A DNA stretch of 40,098 nt from Alphaproteobacteria bacterium (GCA_018823325.1 JAHJIJ010000013.1:1-40098); one strand, 5' to 3'. Numbered from the stretch's first letter, positions 10,715-19,109 are shown. Numbers and translations: made by a program. Notes: generated by a model not told the origin, from the sequence alone.

Positions 10715-10728
10715 AGGCTAAATAGCCT
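10715..10728. repeat. Short inverted repeat in the nuoA leader
   Basis: AGGCTA and TAGCCT separated by two bases form a perfect inverted repeat about 12 nt upstream of the nuoA GTG, next to its ribosome binding site. It could be a small RNA hairpin in the leader or an operator half-site pair; nothing else supports either reading. Confidence 0.4.
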
Positions 10729-10780
10729 TTGATCGGGGCGCTTTAGGACTGCTGCACTTGCGAGGCAACCCTTCGCCGGA

Positions 10781-10798
10781 TTGAGAATGAATCGCAAC
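10781..10798. promoter_or_regulatory. Putative iron-regulator (Fur-like) box, copy 1
   Basis: TTGAGAATGAATCGCAAC is a 6-5-6 imperfect palindrome (TTGAGA / TCGCAA, five of six positions complementary). A second copy lies about 100 bp away at 10884-10901 and matches at 14 of 18 positions. Both lie between divergent nuoA and bfd, so copy 1 could also affect the nuo promoter. The form resembles alphaproteobacterial Fur-type boxes, but assignment to Fur is inference. Confidence 0.45.
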
Positions 10799-10883
10799 AA
10801 ACAACGGGCTTTTCGGCGTGCCGAGTCAGCCTCCCCGGATGCCGAACCGGCAACCATTCGTCTCAATTTCTGCATGCGCGGGA

Positions 10884-10901
10884 TTGCAAATGCCTCGCAA
10901 C
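10884..10901. promoter_or_regulatory. Putative iron-regulator (Fur-like) box, copy 2
   Basis: TTGCAAATGCCTCGCAAC, a near-palindrome (TTGCAA / TCGCAA arms), lies 17 nt upstream of the bfd ATG and shares 14 of 18 bases with the copy at 10781-10798. Position over the likely promoter or leader of bfd fits iron-dependent repression of bacterioferritin-associated ferredoxin, which is known in other bacteria. Assigned by context and repetition only. Confidence 0.5.
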
Positions 10902-10918
10902 AACAGTATCAGCGAATC

Positions 10919-11149
10919 ATGCTTGTCTGTATCTGCAACGCGATAACGGAACAGGAACTGCGCAGTATCGCGCGGGAAGGCGTGACGTGCCCGGAGAGCG
11001 CATATCGTGCGCTGGGTAAAACCCCTCAGTGCCGCATCTGCCTGGATCACGCAGAAGATGTGATGCTGGAAGAGCGCTCCGGCTGCCGCCTTCGCTGCAA
11101 GAGCCAGGGCGCGCCCGCCCCGTCGAACAATGGCTGGGCAACAGCGTAA
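10919..11149 (+). CDS. bfd: Bacterioferritin-associated ferredoxin
   Basis: A 76-aa [2Fe-2S] protein of the BFD family. The N-terminus MLVCICNAITEQEL and the later CRICLDHA give the four cysteines in the C-x-C...C-x2-C pattern of the helix-turn-helix BFD fold. In known systems Bfd docks on bacterioferritin and donates electrons to release stored iron. The ATG at 10919 is chosen because the conserved domain begins there; the upstream open frame is not conserved-looking. No clear ribosome binding site is seen. It precedes bfr on the same strand. Confidence 0.92.
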   Translation: MLVCICNAITEQELRSIAREGVTCPESAYRALGKTPQCRICLDHAEDVMLEERSGCRLRCKSQGAPAPSNNGWATA

Positions 11150-11196
11150 CCCCTTAGGGCGCGGCTTCCCGGAAGCTCTTCATGACTGTCATTGGC

Positions 11197-11221
11197 AATA
11201 GCGAAGAAGTTCTACGCTATT
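11197..11221. promoter_or_regulatory. 25-bp near-perfect palindrome between bfd and bfr
   Basis: Arms AATAGCG (11197-11203) and CGCTATT (11215-11221) flank an inner AGAA-G-TTCT, so the whole 25 bp is palindromic with a single mismatched pair. It lies about 100 bp before bfr. No T tract follows it, so an operator is more likely than a terminator. The binding protein is unknown. Confidence 0.5.
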
Positions 11222-11320
11222 AAGAATAAGTCGCGCAACCAGCTGCGAGACGTTCGCGCGTGAAATTCCGTTCCTCCGCTGCTAGTAACCGTCCATCAAC
11301 TGACAGGACGGAGCAAGATC

Positions 11321-11800
11321 ATGAAGGGTGACGAAAAAGTCATCGAATTTCTCAATGTCGCACTCAAGAATGAGCTGACGGCGATCAATCAGTATTTCCT
11401 GCATTATCGCCTTCTCGATCATTGGGGCATCTCGAAGCTTGCCAAATTCGAATATGAGGAGTCGATTGACGAGATGAAGCACGCCGACAAGCTGGCGGAG
11501 CGCATCCTGTTTCTCGATGGGCTGCCCAATTTCCAGCTGCTTGGCCGCCTGCGGATCGGCTCGACTGTAGAGGAAGTGCTCAAGGCTGATCTTGAGACGG
11601 AAATGGAAGCCATCCCGCTCCTGCGCGACGCCATCCAGCATTGCGAGAGCGTGCGCGATTATGTGAGCCGCGATCTGTTTCAGCATATCCTCGATAATGA
11701 GGAAGAGCATGTCGACAAGCTCGAAACGCAGTTCGAGATGATCGAGCGCATGGGGCTGGCGAATTATATCCAGCTCAACAGCGAGGCTGTCGAGGGCTGA
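11321..11800 (+). CDS. bfr: Bacterioferritin
   Basis: Haem-containing 24-mer iron-storage ferritin (159 aa, the normal length). The di-iron ferroxidase ligands are all in place: E18, E51, H54, E94, E127 and H130. The axial haem ligand M52 is present, so this is a true haem-binding Bfr. A GGACGGAG ribosome binding site lies before the ATG. With bfd upstream, the pair handles iron storage and release. A rho-independent terminator follows it. Confidence 0.97.
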   Translation: MKGDEKVIEFLNVALKNELTAINQYFLHYRLLDHWGISKLAKFEYEESIDEMKHADKLAERILFLDGLPNFQLLGRLRIGSTVEEVLKADLETEMEAIPLLRDAIQHCESVRDYVSRDLFQHILDNEEEHVDKLETQFEMIERMGLANYIQLNSEAVEG

Positions 11801-11825
11801 CATACCCCATACCGAGACATTTCAG

Positions 11826-11862
11826 CGCCCGCTCCAGACCGACGGTTTGAGCGGGCGTTTCT
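11826..11862 (+). terminator. Rho-independent terminator after bfr
   Basis: Perfect 9-bp GC-rich stem, CGCCCGCTC (11826-11834) with GAGCGGGCG (11849-11857), followed by TTTCT, 26 nt beyond the bfr stop. The T tract is only on the plus-strand side, so it mainly serves bfr. Confidence 0.85.
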
Positions 11863-11891
11863 ATTGAGCAAGGCTTGGAACGCGCTCCGGC

Positions 11892-12716
11892 TCAGGCGTT
11901 CCGCAAGGCGCCAGCCACCAGCTTGTGCAGCTTGCTGTGGAGCACATCATTGGCCGCCAGCACCTGGCGCCGCTCCACAACCTCAGCCCCGCCACGGAAA
12001 TCGGTAACGAACCCACCGGCTTCGCGCACGAGCAGAATACCCGCCTGCACGTCCCAAGGGGAAAGGCCGCTTTCCCAGAAGCCATCATAGCGCCCGGAGG
12101 CAACCCATGCGAGATCCAGCGCGGCGGACCCGAAGCGGCGGATACCGGCAATGGACGGTGCAACCGCGCCAAAGATGCGGCTCCATTCGCTGAAATCGCC
12201 ATGCCCGATGAACGGAATACCGGTCGCGATCACAGCCTCGGTCAGGTCGCGACGGGCTGAAACGCGCAAACGCTGGTCATGACGCCATGCGCCGCGCGAT
12301 TTCTCGGCCCAGTAAGTTTCATCGAGAATGGGCTGATAGATAAGACCAGTCGTGACCTCTCCCCAGCCCTGCCCGGAGCGATGCGGCTCCTGCACCGCGA
12401 TGGAGATCGCGAAATGCGGGATGCCGTGAAGAAAGTTCGTCGTGCCGTCGAGCGGATCGATCACCCAGCGCGGCTTCATCGGATCGCCCTCGATCTCGCC
12501 GCCTTCCTCCAGCAGGAAACCCCAGTCTGGCCGGGCCTTGCGCAACTCGGCAACCAGCGTGTCCTCCGCCTTCTTGTCGGCGATGGTGACGAAATCCGCC
12601 GGCCCCTTGCGGCTGACCTGAAGATGCTGGACCTCGCCGAAGTCGCGGCGAAGCTGCGGTGCCACCTTGCGGGCGGCGCGCTCGATAACGGTCAGCAGGC
12701 CGGAATGGGATACCAT
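11892..12716 (-). CDS. Inositol monophosphatase family protein
   Basis: Mg2+-dependent phosphatase of the IMPase/SuhB family (274 aa). Metal-binding motifs are clear: LEE at residues 69-71, WVIDPLDGTTNFLHG (D87, D90) and the later SPWDVQAG. Members hydrolyse inositol-1-phosphate or related sugar phosphates; SuhB also acts in rRNA antitermination in some bacteria. Substrate cannot be fixed from sequence. A GGAGGAG site precedes the ATG. It is 49 nt downstream of the small periplasmic gene, in a likely efp-led operon. Confidence 0.92.
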   Translation of the reverse strand: MVSHSGLLTVIERAARKVAPQLRRDFGEVQHLQVSRKGPADFVTIADKKAEDTLVAELRKARPDWGFLLEEGGEIEGDPMKPRWVIDPLDGTTNFLHGIPHFAISIAVQEPHRSGQGWGEVTTGLIYQPILDETYWAEKSRGAWRHDQRLRVSARRDLTEAVIATGIPFIGHGDFSEWSRIFGAVAPSIAGIRRFGSAALDLAWVASGRYDGFWESGLSPWDVQAGILLVREAGGFVTDFRGGAEVVERRQVLAANDVLHSKLHKLVAGALRNA

Positions 12717-12765
12717 GTTAATTTGTCTCCTCCGGCGCGGAAGAGCGGCCGGTCAGGGAATGAAA

Positions 12766-13116
12766 TCACTTCTTCGGCGGATTCGCCATTTCGGGACGGA
12801 AGCCGCAAACTGCGGCCATGGCGCTCAGCACCTGCGTCGGGTTCTTCCGGTCCAGCTTCTTGTCGGCGATCAGCTTGTCCGTGCCTTCACTGATCTTGCT
12901 GAACGGGTTGCTGTAGCTGCAGGTGAAGAGGATGCTCTTCACCGCCTGCGGCACCTTGTCGGACTGCAGGGCGCTTACCATGATCCGGAAATTCTCCGCC
13001 GCGTGCTGAAGCTGGGCCTGCGTCGGCGCCGCCGGCTTTGCCTGCGCCAGCAGCGGCGCAGACCAGCAGAGACCGAGCGCCAGCACGGGAGCCGTTACGA
13101 GGCGGAACATCCGCAT
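12766..13116 (-). CDS. Small exported hypothetical protein
   Basis: 116-aa protein with a Sec signal peptide (basic MRMFR, hydrophobic LVTAPVLALGLCWSAPLL, likely cleavage after AQA). The mature part is about 90 residues, mostly helical in appearance, with two cysteines (FTCSY and AVCGF) that could pair. I do not recognise the family. Its ATG overlaps the efp stop (TGATG), indicating co-translation with efp, and suhB-like follows. Function unknown. Confidence 0.8.
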   Translation of the reverse strand: MRMFRLVTAPVLALGLCWSAPLLAQAKPAAPTQAQLQHAAENFRIMVSALQSDKVPQAVKSILFTCSYSNPFSKISEGTDKLIADKKLDRKNPTQVLSAMAAVCGFRPEMANPPKK

Positions 13117-13679
13117 CAGTCGGCCCGCTTCACATATTCGCGCTCGTAGACGTCAACGACGATCCGCGTACCGCTCACGATATGCGGCGGCACCATCACG
13201 CGCACGCCGTTGTCGAGAATGGCCGGCTTGTAGCTGGCCGAAGCCGTCTGACCCTTCACAACAGCGTCGGCCTCGACCACGGTCGCCTCGACCGTCTCGG
13301 GCAGCGCGACGCTGATCGGGCGCTCCTCATACATTTCGAGCTGGACCATCATGCCGTCCTGCAGGAACGCGGCAGCATCGCCGACGAGATCGGTCGGCAG
13401 GTTGATCTGGTCGTACGTCTCGACATCCATGAAGACGAGCATGTCGCCCTCAGGATAGAGATACTGGAAATCCTTGGTGTCGAGGCGAATGCGCTCGACC
13501 GTCTCGGCGGACCGGAAGCGAACGTTGTTCTTGCGCCCGTCGATCAGGTTCTTCAGCTCCACCTGCATATAGGCGCCGCCCTTGCCGGGCTGGGTGTGCT
13601 GAATCTTCACGGCGCGCCACAGGCCGCCTTCATATTCGATATTATTGCCGGGACGAATATCCACGCCGCTGATCTTCAT
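13116..13679 (-). CDS. efp: Elongation factor P
   Basis: Translation factor (187 aa) that relieves ribosome stalling at polyproline. The three-domain beta-barrel pattern is intact, with the tip loop TQPGKGGAY placing the modifiable Lys at residue 33. No modification enzyme (EpmA or EarP type) is in the window. The C-terminal domain has the [19 protein letters not shown] signature. It leads a short minus-strand group with the exported protein and the phosphatase. Confidence 0.97.
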   Translation of the reverse strand: MKISGVDIRPGNNIEYEGGLWRAVKIQHTQPGKGGAYMQVELKNLIDGRKNNVRFRSAETVERIRLDTKDFQYLYPEGDMLVFMDVETYDQINLPTDLVGDAAAFLQDGMMVQLEMYEERPISVALPETVEATVVEADAVVKGQTASASYKPAILDNGVRVMVPPHIVSGTRIVVDVYEREYVKRAD

Positions 13680-13879
13680 GGGTCGCGCCTGTCTTCTTCA
13701 AGGATGGAAAGAGCCGGTGCGCCCTCTAGCCGTGTTGGCGCAGATCGGCAAGGGGCGCGGGCAATTGGCCGGTTCATGCGCCGGACCGCAGCGGCGAATT
13801 GATCTTGCGCAATGCGGCGCTCCCGATCCGGAGGACACACTCGCCCAATTGTCAAATCGACCAGAGCAAGGAGAGCATC

Positions 13880-14128
13880 ATGACCCTTGATACCCGCGAG
13901 ACGCTCGATGACCTTTTCCCCCATGACCGGGACGTGCTCCACGAGCTGAAAGTCCACCACGAGCATTTCCGCAATCTCGCTGAGCGCCACCATGTGCTCA
14001 CCCGTCAGATCTACCGGATCGAGACCGATATCGAACCGGCCAGCGACGAACGGCTGGAGGACCTGAAGAAGGAGCGCCTGGCGATCCTCGACGAGATGGC
14101 CGGTCTGATCACAAAGCAGCGCGGCTGA
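13880..14128 (+). CDS. DUF465 family protein
   Basis: 82-aa all-helical protein of the DUF465 type: a conserved HHEHFRNLAERHHVLTRQIYRIETDI stretch followed by LKKERLAILDEMAGLI, likely an antiparallel helical hairpin or coiled coil. Function of the family is unknown; it is widespread in proteobacteria. The ATG at 13880 follows CAAGGAGAG, a good ribosome binding site, and fits the usual length; the frame upstream of it is not part of the family. Divergent from efp. Confidence 0.88.
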   Translation: MTLDTRETLDDLFPHDRDVLHELKVHHEHFRNLAERHHVLTRQIYRIETDIEPASDERLEDLKKERLAILDEMAGLITKQRG

Positions 14129-14142
14129 CCCCTCATCAGAAC

Positions 14143-14172
14143 AAAAATCGGCAGCCCCGGCACGCGGCCGGG
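14143..14172 (-). terminator. Possible terminator downstream of the exosortase gene
   Basis: CCCGGC (14156-14161) and GCCGGG (14167-14172) form a 6-bp stem with a 5-nt loop between two converging genes. Read on the minus strand, a run of five T follows about 8 nt after the stem, further than in a classical terminator, so this is only a candidate. Confidence 0.35.
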
Positions 14173-14180
14173 CCGGTCGC

Positions 14181-15095
14181 TTACGGCGCCGCTCTTTCGG
14201 CCTGGTCCTTGCTGCGCTTGAGGCCAGGGAACAGCAGGCCGAAGAGATGATCGATCGCGAAGATGGTGATCAACGCGGTCATGAACATCGTCAGGCCGGC
14301 GAAATCATGCAGGAAGCCCTGCGCCGCCGCCTCGCCGCCATGATAAGTGAGCAGCACCAGCAGGATGATGCGCACGAAATTCGCGAACACGGCGACCGGT
14401 ACGATCGCCAGGATCATCAGCAGCGAATAGCGCAGATTGGCGTGGTGGCGCAGATACACGTAAAAGAGCGAGATCGCGGAGAGGGAGATCAGCGAGTTGA
14501 GCCCCGCACAGGCCTCCGCCACGAGAAGCTGATACTGGCCGACCTGAATGGTGACACCGGACGAAGCAATGGGATAGCCGAACAGATACAGGAAGCCGAC
14601 AGCTGATTCCGAGAGAATGATCTTCAGCGGATTGGTGACCATGGCCACCACCGTCTCCGGCGGCGGAAGCACGAACAGCAGGTAAAGCAGCGGAAACCAG
14701 AGCTTCTTGAGCGCATCCCAGCCGATGACGCTGAACAGCACGGCCACGATCAGGCCGTACATCAAATAGCCTTCAGTCTCGACGATGTTGCTCACCCGCG
14801 AGATGAAATAGAGTGGCAACATCACGGCGAACAGCAGCGCAACCGGCAGGCCGGGTGCCGGGCGGGCCAGCGGCGCAGCATTCTTCCACTCACGCCACAG
14901 CAGCCAAAGCCCGGTCGCCAGCACGATGGGGCCATGCGCGCCCTGTTCGGTCGACCAGCTCTCACGCGCCACCAGCAGCAGCGTCGGAATGAGGATCGCA
15001 AGAATACCGGCTCCGAGCACGGGATTCGCGATCATCCAGTTCACCAGATCGAACCTGGTCTTCTTTTCGGTCATCACGGATGCATCTGTCGCCAT
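14181..15095 (-). CDS. Exosortase (XrtV-like)
   Basis: Polytopic membrane transpeptidase (304 aa, about eight helices) that in this family cleaves PEP-CTERM-type sorting signals. The catalytic triad is visible: Cys196 in VAEACAGLNSL, Arg242 in ANFVRI, and His263 in GFLHDFAG. The overall form fits the sphingomonad type usually called exosortase V, but the subtype is my judgement. No EpsI domain is fused and no separate EpsI or PEP-CTERM substrate gene lies in the window, so its targets are elsewhere. A nested inverted repeat lies just before its ribosome binding site. Confidence 0.88.
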   Translation of the reverse strand: MATDASVMTEKKTRFDLVNWMIANPVLGAGILAILIPTLLLVARESWSTEQGAHGPIVLATGLWLLWREWKNAAPLARPAPGLPVALLFAVMLPLYFISRVSNIVETEGYLMYGLIVAVLFSVIGWDALKKLWFPLLYLLFVLPPPETVVAMVTNPLKIILSESAVGFLYLFGYPIASSGVTIQVGQYQLLVAEACAGLNSLISLSAISLFYVYLRHHANLRYSLLMILAIVPVAVFANFVRIILLVLLTYHGGEAAAQGFLHDFAGLTMFMTALITIFAIDHLFGLLFPGLKRSKDQAERAAP

Positions 15096-15104
15096 GTGTA
15101 CTCT

Positions 15105-15146
15105 CAGCTCTTTGTCCCGCGCCTAACCCCTTCAGGTTAAGAGCTG
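15105..15146 (-). promoter_or_regulatory. Inverted repeat in the exosortase leader
   Basis: CAGCTCTT (15105-15112) and AAGAGCTG (15139-15146) are perfect 8-bp complements, enclosing a second smaller repeat TAACC/GGTTA. On the minus strand the structure ends about 10 nt before the exosortase ATG and abuts the GAGAG ribosome binding site, so it could modulate translation or bind a regulator. Confidence 0.4.
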
Positions 15147-15180
15147 ATGATCATATCTCTGGTGACCAAGGTAAATTGCT

Positions 15181-16020
15181 TCAACCTTTTTTACCATTAA
15201 CCGCATCGCCGCCCTGCCGCCAGTATGCAATGGCCCGCGCTTCCACGCTGACCCGGGGCGGTGCGGTTTCGGGACAATCGGGATCATCGAATGCGACATG
15301 CGGCACGCAGCGGGCCACGTCCTCACGGCTGTCATGCGTCTTGAAGATGATGGCCTCGTCCGCCCCCATATCAGGGAACCACAGCCAGCGGTGCGCGGGG
15401 TCATGCGCCACGACATAGCCCTCGAAGCTCCAGTCGCCAGACGGGCTGTCGAAAATCGCATCAGCGGGAAGCAACTCCCGCCCGGTGACGGACCGGGCGT
15501 CGCACAAGGCAAGCGGCACATCCTGCGGCGCGGGAGAAAGGACGCGCCAGACATTGTAATGCGCGGCGCGGACGATGTCCTCCCCCTCCGGCTGACGCTG
15601 CTCCGAGAAGCCTCGCGCCGTCGCATCGCTGACATCGACATGAGCGAAGCGCGCGGGATAGCTGTTGTCACTGGTCCCCGCCTTGCCGGACCGTTCAGAA
15701 AATCGCAGGATAGGCGCGCCCGTGACGATCACGATGTCCGCGCCGGTTTCACGCAGCAGAAGCTGTTCGATTTCCGCAGCATAAACCGGATTGTTCGCCT
15801 TGTCCGTGAAGTCGCTCACGGACGTGGAGGCCTGAACCAGTTTCACGCCGGCACCATCCAGATCGAGCGCCTCATGCCGGGCGTCGCGCGCAGACATGCT
15901 ATGCTGCTCGATCACCACCGTGTCGCGGCTGTGATCATTCGCATAATAGCGCGGCCGCTCCGGCGTCCGGGCAACATAGTTGATTGTCACCGTCGGCCGA
16001 TCGGCCTGAGCCTTTTTCAT
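15181..16020 (-). CDS. CmcJ/NvfI-like oxidoreductase
   Basis: 279-aa protein resembling the CmcJ/NvfI family, which includes Fe(II)/2-oxoglutarate-type enzymes in fungal and streptomycete natural-product pathways. Features: N-terminal INYVARTPERPRYYAND, the HVDVSD stretch (candidate metal-binding HxD), HYNVWRVLSPAPQDVPLALCDARSV, and the C-terminal HRWLWFPDMGADEAIIFKTHDS with VPHVAFDDP. Start: ATG at 16020 with GGAGGA about 7 nt upstream; an ATG at 16047 is in frame but lacks a site. It precedes the exosortase gene with an 85-bp gap. Substrate unknown. Confidence 0.75.
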   Translation of the reverse strand: MKKAQADRPTVTINYVARTPERPRYYANDHSRDTVVIEQHSMSARDARHEALDLDGAGVKLVQASTSVSDFTDKANNPVYAAEIEQLLLRETGADIVIVTGAPILRFSERSGKAGTSDNSYPARFAHVDVSDATARGFSEQRQPEGEDIVRAAHYNVWRVLSPAPQDVPLALCDARSVTGRELLPADAIFDSPSGDWSFEGYVVAHDPAHRWLWFPDMGADEAIIFKTHDSREDVARCVPHVAFDDPDCPETAPPRVSVEARAIAYWRQGGDAVNGKKG

Positions 16021-16230
16021 CCTGTCCTCCACGCCTTGTTCGTTCAATCCTGCAACCCACCTTCGATTCCGCCAAATCGGCTTATTTTCAATGGCTTGTT
16101 AAAACGAAAGGTTACGAAGGTTACAGGGTAGACAAATTTCCTTCGAACAACTGGCACGGCATGACCGGCACGCGCAACCGCGTCTTTCTGCACAGGCTCA
16201 TGACATGGACAAGGGCCTGTAGGACAGCCT

Positions 16231-16261
16231 GAATAGCGGCGCCTCGGCAGGCGCGCTATTC
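16231..16261. repeat. Strong hairpin downstream of the thioesterase gene
   Basis: GAATAGCG (16231-16238) and CGCTATTC (16254-16261) enclose CGCCT-CGGC-AGGCG, giving a 13-bp stem with one bulged G and a 4-nt loop. It starts 9 nt beyond the thioesterase stop on the minus strand, as a terminator would, but no T tract follows. The AATAGCG/CGCTATT arms match those of the palindrome at 11197-11221. Confidence 0.6.
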
Positions 16262-16269
16262 GATCTTGC

Positions 16270-17169
16270 TCAATCGGAATCGCGGAAACGAATGAGCCCT
16301 TCCTGCGCCACGCTGGCGACCAGGCGCCCGTCCCGCGCATAGAAATGCCCGCGCGCAAAGCCGCGACCATGGGCCGCCCAAGGACTGTCCGTGACATAGA
16401 GCAGCCAGTCGCCGCATTCGACATCGTCGTGGAACCAGACGCTATGATCGATGCTCGCGCTGGTCACGCCCGCCGAACCGATATGCAAGCCGTGCGGGCG
16501 GTAGGCGGTGGCCAGCAGCAGCATGTCGCTGATGAAGCCCAGCATGGCGCGCTGCATGGGCTGGCCAAGGCCAAGCGGATCGCCGCCGCCAACCCGCATC
16601 CAGCACATTTGCGGCTCTCTGTCGTTCGGCACCACAATGCCCGACTGAATCGCACCGACAGGGCGAAAGCGGACCGGGCTGGAGCTCCCGGCGATCCACC
16701 GCAGCACCGGCCCTGCCGGCAGATCGAATTCCCGGATCAGGTCGCCCAGATCCTTGAGGCCATCCGGGTCCGCCACGGGCGGCACGTCGCTTTGATGCGC
16801 GGGGCCGCGCTCCGGGCGGTGGAAGGACGCGATCATGTTGAAGATCGCCTTGCCCTGCTGGCGCGCCACGATGCGCCGGTTTGAAAAAGCGCGCCCATCC
16901 ATGTCCGCCTCGACATGATAGTCGATCGGATAATCCTCACTGCCCGGTCGCATGAAATAGCAATGGAGTGAGTGAACGGGGCGATCCTCCGCTACGGTCT
17001 TGGCCGCCGCTGCCAGCGCCTGACCCACGACCTGACCGCCGTAAACGCGCCCCACGCCCCCCGGCTTGCGGTGGCCGAGGAAGTGTCCCGCCTCACCGGC
17101 GGGTTCCACGTCCAGCAGGCGAATGAGGCCTGCCGTGAGCATCTGAATATCCATGTCCGCGCTCGCCAT
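16270..17169 (-). CDS. tesB: Acyl-CoA thioesterase II
   Basis: Double-hotdog thioesterase (299 aa) hydrolysing acyl-CoA to free acid and CoA. Diagnostic segments are RVYGGQVVGQALAAAA and VHSLHCYFMRPG near the N-terminus, and SIDHSVWFHDD plus VASVAQEGLIR near the C-terminus, which carry the Asp and Gln of the TesB active site. The frame is open far upstream, but the conserved protein begins at MDIQMLTAGL; the ATG at 17169, with GGGAAA upstream, is preferred over that at 17154. Divergent from the DUF952 gene. Confidence 0.93.
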   Translation of the reverse strand: MASADMDIQMLTAGLIRLLDVEPAGEAGHFLGHRKPGGVGRVYGGQVVGQALAAAAKTVAEDRPVHSLHCYFMRPGSEDYPIDYHVEADMDGRAFSNRRIVARQQGKAIFNMIASFHRPERGPAHQSDVPPVADPDGLKDLGDLIREFDLPAGPVLRWIAGSSSPVRFRPVGAIQSGIVVPNDREPQMCWMRVGGGDPLGLGQPMQRAMLGFISDMLLLATAYRPHGLHIGSAGVTSASIDHSVWFHDDVECGDWLLYVTDSPWAAHGRGFARGHFYARDGRLVASVAQEGLIRFRDSD

Positions 17170-17280
17170 GAGCCAAGTGTTTCCCGCTTCTGTTCTGGCC
17201 GATCCTGCTGCCAGATGCGCGCATTTCCGCAAGCAAGGCAAGTGCTGGACGGCGCCCTGCCCATGCCGTAGCGTCGAAAG

Positions 17281-17631
17281 ATGACGGATCTCTTCGCTTT
17301 CAAACTGCTGCGCCCCGAGGAATGGACCGCGTGGCGCGAGTCGGGTGTTTTCGCCGGTGCGCCGGTGGACCTGGCCGATGGCTACATTCACCTCTCGGCG
17401 CGCGAGCAGGTGCGGGAAACCGCTGCCAAATGGTTCAGCGATGTCGATCCGGTCATTCTCGTGATGGTCGATCTGCCACCGCTGGGCGACACCGTGCGCT
17501 GGGAAGTCTCGCGTCGTGGCGCGCTCTTTCCCCATGTCTACGGCACCATCCCGATGAGCGCGGTTGCCGGCCACAGCAAGCTGCGGCTAGGGGCTGACGG
17601 AACACATGCATTTCCGGCAGGGTTCGAGTGA
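17281..17631 (+). CDS. DUF952 family protein
   Basis: 116-aa protein matching the DUF952 pattern: [41 protein letters not shown] with the conserved DGYIHLS and, later, [13 protein letters not shown]. The family is thought to be related to ADP-ribosyl transferase-like folds, but no activity is established to my knowledge. The stop is 1 nt before the trmFO ATG, so the two are probably co-translated. Confidence 0.88.
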   Translation: MTDLFAFKLLRPEEWTAWRESGVFAGAPVDLADGYIHLSAREQVRETAAKWFSDVDPVILVMVDLPPLGDTVRWEVSRRGALFPHVYGTIPMSAVAGHSKLRLGADGTHAFPAGFE

Positions 17632-17632
17632 G

Positions 17633-18991
17633 ATGACGCATCAGGTCCACATCATCGGCGGCGGTCTGGCCGGCAGCGAGGCCGCATGGCAGCTCGCGCA
17701 GGCGGGTGTGCGCGTGCGCCTCTCAGAGATGCGCGGCAGCGGCGAGATGACCCCGGCGCATGAAACCGACGCGCTGGCCGAAATGGTCTGCTCCAACAGC
17801 TTCCGCTCGGACGACGCCAACAGCAATGCCGTGGGCCTGCTGCATCAGGAAATGCGCGCGCTCGGCTCGCTGATCATGGCGCAGGCGGACAAGTGCAAGC
17901 TGCCGGCAGGGTCCGCGCTGGCGGTGGACCGCGACATTTTTGCGCAGGGCGTGACGACGGCGATCGAGGCGCATCCACTGATCGAACTGGTGCGCGAACG
18001 CGTCGACGGCATTCCGGCCGATGGCCCGACGATCATCGCCACCGGCCCGCTTACCGCCGCACCGCTCGCCGAGGCCATTGCGCGCACCACGGGCAAGGAC
18101 CAGCTCGCCTTCTTCGATGCCATCGCACCCATCGTCCATGGCGACAGCATCGACATGTCGATAGCCTGGAAAGCCAGCCGCTGGGACAAGGGTTCGCCCG
18201 ACGGCGACGGCAAGGATTACATCAACTGCCCGATGGACAAGGATCAGTATGATACCTTCGTTCAAGGCCTGCTGGACGGCCCCAAGACCGAGTTCAAGCA
18301 GTGGGAGAAGGACACACCTTACTTCGATGGCTGCATGCCCATCGAGGTGATGGCCGAGCGCGGACGCGAGACGCTGCGGCACGGGCCGATGAAGCCTGTC
18401 GGCCTCGACAATCCCCGCACCGGCCGCTGGCCCTATGCGGTGGTGCAGCTGCGGCAGGACAATGCGCTGGGCACGCTGTGGAACATGGTCGGCTTCCAGA
18501 CAAAACTGAAATATGAGGCGCAAGTCGCTCTGTTCAGGACCATTCCTGCACTTGAAAATGCGCAGTTCGCGCGGCTGGGCGGGCTGCATCGCAACACCTT
18601 CATCAAGAGCCCGGAACTGCTCGACGAGCGGCTGCGCCTGCGCGCCCTGCCCCATGTGCGCTTCGCCGGGCAGATCACCGGCTGCGAGGGCTATGTGGAA
18701 AGCGCGGCCGTGGGCATGCTCGCCGGCCTGCTCTGCGCTGCGGAGATTGCCGGGCGTGACATGCCCCTGCCCCCACCGCAAACCGCACTTGGCGCACTGC
18801 TCGGCCACATCACCGGCGGCGCCGATGCGGAGGGCTACCAGCCGATGAACGTCAACTTCGGCCTCTTCCCGCCCATCGAGGACGAGACCGTGCGCAAGAA
18901 GCAGCGCAAGCAGGCCTATACCGACCGCGCGCGCGAAGCGCTGGCGGCATGGAAGGCACGGGCCGGACTCGAAGCCGCAGTACCGGTCTGA
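17633..18991 (+). CDS. trmFO: Folate-dependent tRNA (uracil-54-C5)-methyltransferase
   Basis: FAD enzyme (452 aa) that uses methylene-tetrahydrofolate to make m5U54 in the T loop of tRNA. The N-terminal dinucleotide-binding motif [14 protein letters not shown] is at residues 5-18, the catalytic Cys53 is in [10 protein letters not shown], and the second conserved cysteine is Cys234 in [16 protein letters not shown]-terminal NVNFGLFPP and [13 protein letters not shown] are typical. Start chosen at 17633, where the canonical N-terminus begins, directly after the DUF952 stop. Confidence 0.97.
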   Translation: MTHQVHIIGGGLAGSEAAWQLAQAGVRVRLSEMRGSGEMTPAHETDALAEMVCSNSFRSDDANSNAVGLLHQEMRALGSLIMAQADKCKLPAGSALAVDRDIFAQGVTTAIEAHPLIELVRERVDGIPADGPTIIATGPLTAAPLAEAIARTTGKDQLAFFDAIAPIVHGDSIDMSIAWKASRWDKGSPDGDGKDYINCPMDKDQYDTFVQGLLDGPKTEFKQWEKDTPYFDGCMPIEVMAERGRETLRHGPMKPVGLDNPRTGRWPYAVVQLRQDNALGTLWNMVGFQTKLKYEAQVALFRTIPALENAQFARLGGLHRNTFIKSPELLDERLRLRALPHVRFAGQITGCEGYVESAAVGMLAGLLCAAEIAGRDMPLPPPQTALGALLGHITGGADAEGYQPMNVNFGLFPPIEDETVRKKQRKQAYTDRAREALAAWKARAGLEAAVPV

Positions 18992-19109
18992 GACGGCGCG
19001 AGCACGCAAATACCCTCCCCGCGGCCTGATTGGCGGTTGCCTGCCCCCTAATCTTTATTAAGCTGGTATCGGGGTTGGAGTGATGCGCCCCATCGCCTTT
19101 GGGGGGTAC

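Noticed and set aside
16100..16130. Short tandem GGTTAC repeat as a possible CRISPR or operator
   Set aside because: Only two copies 9 bp apart, without spacers or symmetry; no CRISPR-like array is present anywhere in the window.
17170..17574. 135-residue N-terminal extension of the thioesterase frame
   Set aside because: It overlaps the divergent DUF952 gene, and TesB proteins begin at the MDIQML region; the extension is shadow sequence.
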